Part shown: positions 31,168 to 37,103 of the stretch, piece after piece
Layout of the letters: each line of letters begins with the position of its first letter
Position numbering within the stretch: the first letter of the stretch is position 1
Assembly: GCA_905215405.1 (NCBI GenBank)
Contig: CAJMQE010000035.1
Location: forward strand, 1 to 37,103
DNA: 37,103 nucleotides
Source of the DNA: an uncultured bacterium
Lineage (GTDB): Bacteria; Bacillota; Clostridia; Lachnospirales; Lachnospiraceae
Direction of reading: 5' to 3'
Notes under the pieces: model-generated
Database searches by the model: none
What the model was told of the DNA's origin: nothing
Seen by the model: only the letters and a program-made list of their open reading frames with translations
Made by a program: the position numbers and the translations under genes

Positions 31168-32304
31168 ATGAAAGTAGTTGTTGCAATCGACTCATTAAAA
31201 GGCAGCCTCTCATCCATGGAAGCCGGAAGAACAATCGCGGAAGGCATTCATCGTGTTGATTCTCAGGCTGATGTAGTTGTCAGACCACTTGCAGACGGTG
31301 GTGAAGGAACTGTCGAAGCACTTGTTGCTGGTATGAAAGGAGTAAATCACACAATTTCTGTTACCGGACCTCTTGGTTCACCAGTCGACTGTACTTATGG
31401 AATCATTGAAGAGACCAATACAGCGATTATTGAAATGTCTGGAGCTGCTGGTATTACCCTGGTTCCTGCACAGGACAGAAATCCTTTATATACGACCACA
31501 TATGGTGTAGGTGAAGTAATTAAAGATGCCATTGCCAAGGGATGCAGAAGATTTATTATCGGTATCGGCGGCAGTGCTACTAACGATGGTGGTATCGGTA
31601 TGTTACAGGCACTCGGCTTTGGAATTCTGGATAAGAACGGTAAACAGGTTCCTTACGGCGCACAGGGTCTTGCTGAAATCGAAAGCATTAATGACACTTA
31701 TGTAATTCCAGAATTAAAATCCTGTGAATTTAAAGTAGCCTGCGATGTTACGAATACATTATGTGGAGATCAGGGCTGTAGTGCAGTATTCGGTCCTCAG
31801 AAAGGGGCTACTCCTTCCATGATCATGCAGATGGATAAATGGCTCAGCTACTACGCAGCACTTGCAAGAGAATCATTTCCTAATGCAAATCCAAAACAGG
31901 CTGGTACCGGTGCAGCTGGCGGACTTGGTTTCGCATTCCTGACATTTACCAATGCTGTTCTGGAATCAGGTATTCAGATCGTATTAAATGAAACAAAGCT
32001 GGAAGAAGATATCAAAGACGCTGATATTGTTGTTACCGGCGAAGGCCGTCTCGATGGTCAGACAGCTATGGGCAAAGCTCCAATTGGTGTTGCAACCCTG
32101 GCAAAGAAATATAATAAAACAGTTCTTGCATTTGCAGGATCCGTTACAAAAGATGCAGTTGCTTGCAACGAACATGGTATTGATGCATTTTTCCCAATCT
32201 TACGCGGAATCTGTACATTGGACGAAGCAATGATGGCTGAAAATGCAAAAGTAAATCTTTCTGATACTGTAGAACAGGTATTTCGTTTACTTCAGACAAA
32301 ATAA
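31168..32304 (+). CDS. garK: Glycerate kinase (GarK/GlxK type)
   Basis: 378 residues, standard length for type I glycerate 2-kinases. Phosphorylates D-glycerate with ATP, feeding lower glycolysis. Motifs: VVVAIDSLKGSLSSMEAG (N-terminus), RPLADGGEGTVEAL, IGIGGSATNDGGIGMLQALG, DVTNTLCG and VVTGEGRLDGQTAMGKAPIGVA. A strong AAAGGAGGAATACAT site precedes the ATG. It is followed after 78 bases by the GntP permease, and divergent from the CdaR-like regulator: a self-contained glycerate uptake and activation locus. Confidence 0.97.
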   Translation: MKVVVAIDSLKGSLSSMEAGRTIAEGIHRVDSQADVVVRPLADGGEGTVEALVAGMKGVNHTISVTGPLGSPVDCTYGIIEETNTAIIEMSGAAGITLVPAQDRNPLYTTTYGVGEVIKDAIAKGCRRFIIGIGGSATNDGGIGMLQALGFGILDKNGKQVPYGAQGLAEIESINDTYVIPELKSCEFKVACDVTNTLCGDQGCSAVFGPQKGATPSMIMQMDKWLSYYAALARESFPNANPKQAGTGAAGGLGFAFLTFTNAVLESGIQIVLNETKLEEDIKDADIVVTGEGRLDGQTAMGKAPIGVATLAKKYNKTVLAFAGSVTKDAVACNEHGIDAFFPILRGICTLDEAMMAENAKVNLSDTVEQVFRLLQTK

Positions 32305-32382
32305 ACCGCGGACTGGTGGTCCGAAACACCAGTACTGCACAATTTACAATTACAGCTCAAAGCTGTAGAATGGAGGCTCATT

Positions 32383-33642
32383 ATGAGTTATGAATTTACG
32401 ACATTGGGGGCAATGATCGGACTTGTTATTGCAATCGTTTTAATTATTAAAAAAGTACAGCCAGCTTACAGTCTTATCATCGGTGCTTTAATCGGTGGTA
32501 TCATTGGAAGCGGCAGTCTGACAACAACTATCAGTTATATGGTAACGGGATCACAGAGTATGATCTCCTCCGTATTACGTATTATGACATCTGGTATTCT
32601 TGCCGGAACCCTGATCAAAACAGGGGCTGCTGAGAAAATCGCAGAAGTTATCGTCTCGAAGCTCGGACAAAAGCGTGCCATCGCGGCAATCGCAATTGCT
32701 ACCATGATTATCTGTGCTGTTGGTGTATTCATTGATATTTCAGTTATCACAGTTGCTCCAATCGCACTTGCAATCGGCAAAAAAGCCGGATACAATAAAT
32801 CATCCCTTCTTCTCGCCATGATCGGTGGAGGTAAGGCTGGTAACATTATTTCACCAAACCCTAATACAATCGCTGCTGCAGAATCCTTTAATGTCAGCCT
32901 GACTTCTTTAATGATGAAGAATATCATTCCTGCATTATGTGCACTCGTTGTAGCAGTTATCCTTGCAACACTCCTTTCCAAGAAGAAAGGCACAATGGTA
33001 ACAGAACAGGATCTGGAAGCTGGTACTTCAAAAAATCTTCCATCCTTTATTCAGGCAATTGCCGGACCAGTCGTAGTAGTTGTTTTACTTGCACTTCGTC
33101 CAATCTGTAATGTAGTAATCGATCCATTGATCGCTTTACCACTCGGCGGTCTGATCTGTGCTCTCGCATGCGGTTCTATCATGCAGTTCCGCAGCTACAT
33201 GGAATTTGGTCTCAGCAAAGTAATCGGTGTTTCTGTACTTCTGATTGGTACAGGTACAATCGCTGGTATCATCAAAGCATCTGCACTTCAGTTCGATGTA
33301 ATCAATGCTCTTGAGTTCATGAACATGCCAGCATTTATTCTTGCTCCTATCGCAGGTATTCTGATGGCTGGTGCTACTGCATCCACAACAGCTGGTGCTA
33401 CAATCGCTTCTCAGACATTTGCATCTACTCTGATCACATCCGGCATTCCAGCGATCTCTGGCGCAGCCATGATTCACGCTGGTGCTACAGTAATCGATTC
33501 CCTGCCTCATGGATCATTCTTCCATGCAACAGGTGGTGCTGCAAATATGAGTATCAAAGAAAGAATGAAGTTAATTCCTTACGAAGCATGTGTTGGTCTT
33601 ACAGCCACAATTGTTTCCGTAGTAATTTATCTGGTAGCTTAA
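32383..33642 (+). CDS. GntP family permease, probable glycerate transporter
   Basis: 419 residues with about 12 helices. GntP-family features: GALIGGIIGSG (N-terminus), SGILAGTLIKTGAAEKIAE, GGGKAGNIISPNPNTIAAAE and ATASTTAGATIASQTFA near residue 330. GntP proteins are proton symporters for gluconate and similar acids. The neighbouring glycerate kinase and CdaR regulator argue for glycerate. GGAGG lies 8 bases before the ATG. It ends at a strong terminator (33741-33780). Confidence 0.92.
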   Translation: MSYEFTTLGAMIGLVIAIVLIIKKVQPAYSLIIGALIGGIIGSGSLTTTISYMVTGSQSMISSVLRIMTSGILAGTLIKTGAAEKIAEVIVSKLGQKRAIAAIAIATMIICAVGVFIDISVITVAPIALAIGKKAGYNKSSLLLAMIGGGKAGNIISPNPNTIAAAESFNVSLTSLMMKNIIPALCALVVAVILATLLSKKKGTMVTEQDLEAGTSKNLPSFIQAIAGPVVVVVLLALRPICNVVIDPLIALPLGGLICALACGSIMQFRSYMEFGLSKVIGVSVLLIGTGTIAGIIKASALQFDVINALEFMNMPAFILAPIAGILMAGATASTTAGATIASQTFASTLITSGIPAISGAAMIHAGATVIDSLPHGSFFHATGGAANMSIKERMKLIPYEACVGLTATIVSVVIYLVA

Positions 33643-33740
33643 AGCAACATTTGTGCAAAGCTGACAGATCATAAATATGGTAGCTTAAGTAGTATATTAA
33701 ACTACACTCCTATATATGAAAAACTTAGTTGACAAAAAAA

Positions 33741-33780
33741 GAAAGGATGTCCTGTAAACCACAGGGCATTCTTTCTTTTT
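33741..33780 (+). terminator. Terminator of the garK-gntP operon
   Basis: 15-bp stem with two G-U pairs (33741-33755 with 33761-33775), a 5-base loop and TTTTT. Confidence 0.88.
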
Positions 33781-33824
33781 CTATTTAATGCTTTATGTAT
33801 GAGATCTACTTTGTCATTCTGACG

Positions 33825-34424
33825 TTATAAAAACAAGAAATACCTTCCTGTGCTCTTCTTATAATCCAGGTATGCATTTCCAAAACGTTTCTCCAGGAAT
33901 TTTTCTTCCTGCAAGATCAGCAAATGAAGTGCTGTCATATGAAAGAGTGCTGTCAGCAGCATAAACGGATTAAAGAAACACAGTACCATGCCGGTGTACA
34001 TCAGATCAAATCCAAGAAATGCTGGATTTCTGCTTATTTTAAAGATTCCACGGTGAACCAGTTCCGTCTGATCCGTTTCAGGTATTCCAGCTCTCCAGCT
34101 GTCCTGCATCGTAATCATACCTGTAATAAATGAAGCACATCCCAATGCGCTGACTACCATACCTGCTATCCTGACTGCCTTTATACCAAGCATGTCCCAG
34201 CCTGTCAGGATACTCAGAAGTATTGCTATGATGACCAGATAACTGCCTACCTCAGTCATTTTCTCTACCCGAAATGTCTTCTTATTCTTAATCCCTTTCT
34301 TTTCATCACCTTTACCAAGCTGTGTCGTCTGAATTCCCTTCTTTTTCTGTCCCATCATCTTGACCATATATGCGGCATAAAATAGAAACATTATTAGAAA
34401 CATGATAATCTGATAATTATTCAT
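33825..34424 (-). CDS. Isoprenylcysteine carboxyl methyltransferase-like / NnrU-type membrane protein
   Basis: 199 residues with four to five helices. A basic N-terminal loop (GQKKKGIQTTQLGKGDEKK) is followed by a domain resembling the PEMT/ICMT fold: ELVHRGIFKISRNPAFLGFDLMYTGMVL, then LLILQEEKFLEKRFGNAYLDYKKSTGRYF, whose HxGIxxxxRNPxxxG and EExxLxxxFGxxYxxYxxxxxRY patterns bind SAM in the family. Substrate unknown. It lies alone between the glycerate operon and the second LRR gene. Confidence 0.85.
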   Translation of the reverse strand: MNNYQIIMFLIMFLFYAAYMVKMMGQKKKGIQTTQLGKGDEKKGIKNKKTFRVEKMTEVGSYLVIIAILLSILTGWDMLGIKAVRIAGMVVSALGCASFITGMITMQDSWRAGIPETDQTELVHRGIFKISRNPAFLGFDLMYTGMVLCFFNPFMLLTALFHMTALHLLILQEEKFLEKRFGNAYLDYKKSTGRYFLFL

Positions 34425-34536
34425 TTTTTCACTCTCCTAACCCTCTGTAATACTGGCTTTCTTTACTTCTAAATCTCTTTTCATCTTAGCATAAGATATT
34501 TTTTTTGCAAACTTTTTCATAAAAGAGCGAAAAATA

Positions 34537-34581
34537 AAAAGCTATTACAGACTGGGTTCTATCCTCTCTGCAATAGCTTTT
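34537..34581 (-). terminator. Terminator of the second LRR gene
   Basis: 15-bp stem (34537-34551 with 34567-34581, one G-U pair on the minus strand), followed by a T-rich minus strand. Confidence 0.82.
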
Positions 34582-34674
34582 CTCTTCCTCGTAAATATTT
34601 ATTCTGCTAAAACATACTCCTATGAGTACTAATTGTTTTGTTCCTATTTACCCGTATTTTCACAATTTCTTGTA

Positions 34675-36387
34675 TTATTTCTTTTTACGTCTGAAACATA
34701 AAATTGATTCTAATCCGCCTGCCAGACAAACGGTTACCATTGGAAGCATCATATTCGCGGTATCACCAGTTTTTGGAGTTGTTGTCTTTGTAGTTGCAGC
34801 TGCTGCCTGTGTTGTTGTCTGCGCTGCGGATACAGTTGCTGTTCCGTTGGATTTTGCTGCTGCCGTTGTCTGTGTGGATGTCGTTGTAGCATCTGTCTTA
34901 GTTGCCTGGGTTGACTCCGTTGCTTTTGTTGACTCTGTTGCTTTTGTTGACTCTGTTGCTTTTGATGCATCTGTTGCCTTTGATGCGTCTGTTGCCTTTG
35001 TTGCGTCTGTTGCCTTTGATGCGTCTGTTGCCTTTGATGCGTCTGTTGCCTTTGATGCGTCTGTTGCCTTTGTTGCGTCTGTTGCTTTTGATGCGTCTGT
35101 TGCCTTTGATGCGTCTGTTGCCTTTGATGCGTCCGTTGCTTTTGATGCGTCTGTTGCCTTTGATGCATCTGTTGCCTTTGATGCGTCTGTTGCCTTTGAT
35201 GCGTCTGTTGCTTTTGTTGACTCTGCTTCCTTTGAAGTCTCTGTTGCCTTTGTTGACTCTGCTTCCTTTGAAGTCTCTGTTGCCTTTGATGTCTCTGGCT
35301 GAGTGGCCGGTACAGTTTCGCTATTTACATCTACCTTTAAGTCAATTGTGTAATAGATCTTGGCTCCAGTTGCTGTCGTCACTTGTAACTTAATTGTGAC
35401 ATGTCCCCCATCTACTATATCAGAGCCAGTCTCGAATCTGTTTTTATCAGAATTATAGTTCCAATCCCCTGCGTCGATAACACTTACATTATCACCTGAA
35501 AATGGATTATTAAATACCACCTGACTGTTCTCTTTATATGGCTGAACTGCATTACCTGTATGCCAGTTATATGAAATATCACTCTCTTTTGGATCACCCT
35601 CATGAACACTGCCCTTAACTAACATCGGTAGTGACTTGAAGAAACTAAAATCAGTTATATTCGTAGCCGTAATATCAAGTGCTTTTAATTTGGTGAAATT
35701 TTCTAATGATTTTGTATCATTATTATCAATAGAATCTCCCATCAAATTCAGCTGTACAAGTGAATCTTTTTTATCTGCCAGGAAAGACAGATCAGAAATA
35801 TTATTTTGTGGAAGACTCAAGATTGTCAGGTTCTTAAGATTCTCGAACATGCCTGTATGATCGTCAGTTAACCCACAACTGGAAAGCTCCAGTTCATTTA
35901 AACCCGTCATAGGACTGATTACTGACATAAATTCTGCAGCGCCGATATCTGCTATATTTGCATATGCAAGATTTAATGAAGTCAGATTTGGCAAATATTT
36001 CAATGCAGAAATATCCTTGGTTCCTTTCAGATCTGTCATTGAAAGTTTCTCAAGACTTGTAAGCTCCTTTAAAGGTGCTATATCTGTTATATTCACAGAT
36101 ACAGTAAGCTCTCTCAGATTTGGAATTTTATCAATCTCATCAAGCTTGGTCACATCACTATAAATTGTAATATCTGTAATAGAAAATAATTCCTTCTGTG
36201 TAAATGTTTGATTATCTGCTGGTTTACTTAAACATTTATTAACCACCTTACGCAGTCCATCATTCGTAAATGTTACATTTTCTTCATCTGCCGCCTTGAC
36301 ATCAACTGCCCTTCCCGACATCCATCCTGTTGCTGCCAGAGCCACAACCATAATGACTGCCAGTCCGACATGAATCAATTTTTTCAC
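34675..36387 (-). CDS. LRR cell-surface protein with KATDAS stalk and PKTGD sorting signal
   Basis: 570 residues, paralogue of the LRR protein at 27661. Signal peptide (MKKLIHVGLAVIMVVALAAT..., about 35 residues); LRRs about 60-270 (ELTVSVNITDIAPLKELTSL, ISALKYLPNLTSLNLAYANI); a beta-rich region to about 350; then a stalk of 14 KATDA[S/T] units and three KATEST units flanked by KEAEST variants; TPKTGD (537-542), hydrophobic helix and RRKKK. Start is GTG, with GGGAGG 7 bases upstream; an ATG-only gene caller would misplace it. Surface display by a sortase is inferred. Confidence 0.9.
   Translation of the reverse strand: MKKLIHVGLAVIMVVALAATGWMSGRAVDVKAADEENVTFTNDGLRKVVNKCLSKPADNQTFTQKELFSITDITIYSDVTKLDEIDKIPNLRELTVSVNITDIAPLKELTSLEKLSMTDLKGTKDISALKYLPNLTSLNLAYANIADIGAAEFMSVISPMTGLNELELSSCGLTDDHTGMFENLKNLTILSLPQNNISDLSFLADKKDSLVQLNLMGDSIDNNDTKSLENFTKLKALDITATNITDFSFFKSLPMLVKGSVHEGDPKESDISYNWHTGNAVQPYKENSQVVFNNPFSGDNVSVIDAGDWNYNSDKNRFETGSDIVDGGHVTIKLQVTTATGAKIYYTIDLKVDVNSETVPATQPETSKATETSKEAESTKATETSKEAESTKATDASKATDASKATDASKATDASKATDASKATDASKATDASKATDATKATDASKATDASKATDASKATDATKATDASKATDASKATESTKATESTKATESTQATKTDATTTSTQTTAAAKSNGTATVSAAQTTTQAAAATTKTTTPKTGDTANMMLPMVTVCLAGGLESILCFRRKKK
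34915..35289. repeat. 18-bp coding tandem repeat (KATDAS/KATEST)
   Basis: About 17 full units of 18 bases plus degenerate flanking units, with GATGCGTCTGTTGCCTTT as the commonest plus-strand form. Open in several frames on both strands for compositional reasons. Confidence 0.9.
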
Positions 36388-36637
36388 GTAACTACCTCCC
36401 TGAAATCTATAATTTTTAATTACACGCTCAATGGCGCATTAATAAATTTATATACATTTTTTTATAATCTATACCTGAACTAGTACTAATTCTACATGTA
36501 ATTAAAGAAACAGGCCTATGAGAGTTCTTCTTATAAAATACTTCTCAACCGTTTATTAGTGTTACGCTCCCCCTGATACCAGATCTAACACCGTCGTATC
36601 GCTGATATCTTCCCATTCAGGAGCATTTTCAAGTAAG
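36388..36637. other. Intergenic region upstream of the second LRR gene
   Basis: AT-rich; contains a possible minus-strand -10 (TATAAA in GATTATAAAA) about 65 bases before the GTG. No clear -35. Nothing else was recognised. Confidence 0.4.
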
Positions 36638-36680
36638 AAAAAAACACCAGCAAGCCGCTTTCCCGTTAGCTCACTGGTGC
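36638..36680 (-). terminator. Terminator of the third surface-protein gene
   Basis: 11-bp stem CACCAGTGAGC/GCTTGCTGGTG with two G-U pairs, followed by seven Ts on the minus strand. Confidence 0.8.
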
Positions 36681-36721
36681 TTCAGATAAAAATAATTCTA
36701 CTTATTTAATAATGAACAATC

Positions 36722-37103
36722 CTATTTATTCTTTTTTCTTCTAAATCCTAAAACTGCGACAAGTCCGCCAGCTACACAGATTGTCACTTCTGGTAGAACC
36801 ATATTTACAGTATCTGCCGTCTTTGGTGTCTGGTTCTTTGTTGTAACCGCTGCCTGCTGTGTCTTTGACTGTATAGTCTGCTCGCTGGAGCCAACTACTG
36901 CTTTTGCGACACTTCCTGTATTAGATACAGTTGTTGTCTGTGGAGTAACAGGCGCTGTTGTTTCTGGCATCGTTTCTTTTGATGCATTCGTCGGCTGTGT
37001 TTGTGCGGTTGTGCTTTCCGCTGCCGTGGAGGTTTTCTCCTGTGCGGTTGTGCTCTCTGCTGCCGTGGAGGTTTTCTCCTGTGCGGTTGTGCTCTCTGCT
37101 GCC
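36722..37103 (-). CDS. C-terminal part of a third sorting-signal surface protein (truncated by window end)
   Basis: The frame is open from the window edge (first complete codon ends at 37102) to the stop at 36722, about 126 residues. It begins with repeats AESTTAQEKTSTA (39 bases, two and a half units), then a Thr/Gln-rich stalk, TPKTAD, a hydrophobic segment and GFRRKKNK. The sorting motif has Ala in place of Gly (PKTAD), otherwise closely matching the second LRR protein (NMVLPEVTICVAGGL). The N-terminal ligand domain lies outside the window, so the gene must extend beyond it. An internal ATG at 36970 is not the true start. Confidence 0.88.
   Translation of the reverse strand, partial: AAESTTAQEKTSTAAESTTAQEKTSTAAESTTAQTQPTNASKETMPETTAPVTPQTTTVSNTGSVAKAVVGSSEQTIQSKTQQAAVTTKNQTPKTADTVNMVLPEVTICVAGGLVAVLGFRRKKNK

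Noticed and set aside
34622..35393. Long plus-strand ORFs (VAFDASVAF... and LLPLMRLLPLM...) opposite the KATDAS stalk
   Set aside because: They mirror the 18-bp repeat, which lacks stops in several frames; no ribosome binding site or family match. The minus-strand frame has signal peptide, LRRs and sorting signal.

Overview
The window looks like a chromosomal segment of a low-GC Gram-positive anaerobe, most likely a Lachnospiraceae member (Clostridia, Bacillota). The reasons are AGGAGG-type ribosome binding sites, sigma-A promoters close to TTGACA/TATAAT, an FMN riboswitch, T-rich intrinsic terminators, LRR surface proteins ending in a PKTGD-type sorting signal, a GH5 glycanase and an AgrC/AgrA-like regulator pair. 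The genus is not resolved. No prophage, transposase, CRISPR array, rRNA or tRNA was seen.

Layout. (1) 71-3847, minus: murI, folD, a cyclodeaminase/cyclohydrolase (fchA-like) gene and an NhaC-family antiporter. The FolD has lost residues needed for cyclohydrolase activity, and the neighbouring FchA-like protein probably supplies that step. (2) 3925-7928: a DUF4129-like remnant, a FliB-like protein, a TetR regulator divergent from a di-iron-type metallo-beta-lactamase-fold protein with palindromic operators between them, a 40-residue membrane microprotein missed by ordinary gene calling, and a GNAT acetyltransferase. (3) 8026-12567, minus: the riboflavin operon ribD-ribE-ribBA-ribH behind a sigma-A promoter, an FMN riboswitch and two tandem terminators. 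One riboswitch-flanking strand is complementary to both terminators. RibBA carries an A-rich low-complexity insert. (4) 12585-17036: a two-TM protein with its promoter inside a palindrome, a secreted or anchored alpha/beta hydrolase, an HxlR regulator divergent from a broken pyridoxamine-oxidase-family gene, a purine/pyrimidine-skewed repeat tract, and a VanZ-D,D-carboxypeptidase fusion.

(5) 17210-20857, minus: GH5 glycanase, LytTR response regulator and GHKL histidine kinase, closed by a terminator. (6) 21045-24543, minus: a MutS2-like ATPase without an Smr domain, a putative structured RNA of about 270 nt with a perfect consensus promoter and a terminator, and a stand-alone RsmH with an N-terminal extension. 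(7) 24658-27400: a CmpB-type membrane protein whose 3' end runs antisense into azlD, azlCD, and a divergent LysR regulator. (8) 27661-37103: surface-protein region. Three LRR or sorting-signal proteins with long low-complexity stalks flank a glycerate locus (cdaR-like regulator divergent from glycerate kinase and a GntP permease) and an ICMT-like methyltransferase. The first LRR gene has a 65-bp tandem duplication over its start codon and signal peptide that could act as an expression switch.

The best candidates for new biology are the LRR gene start duplication, the structured RNA upstream of the mutS2-like gene, the riboswitch with two terminators, the FolD/FchA split, and the VanZ-PBP fusion.
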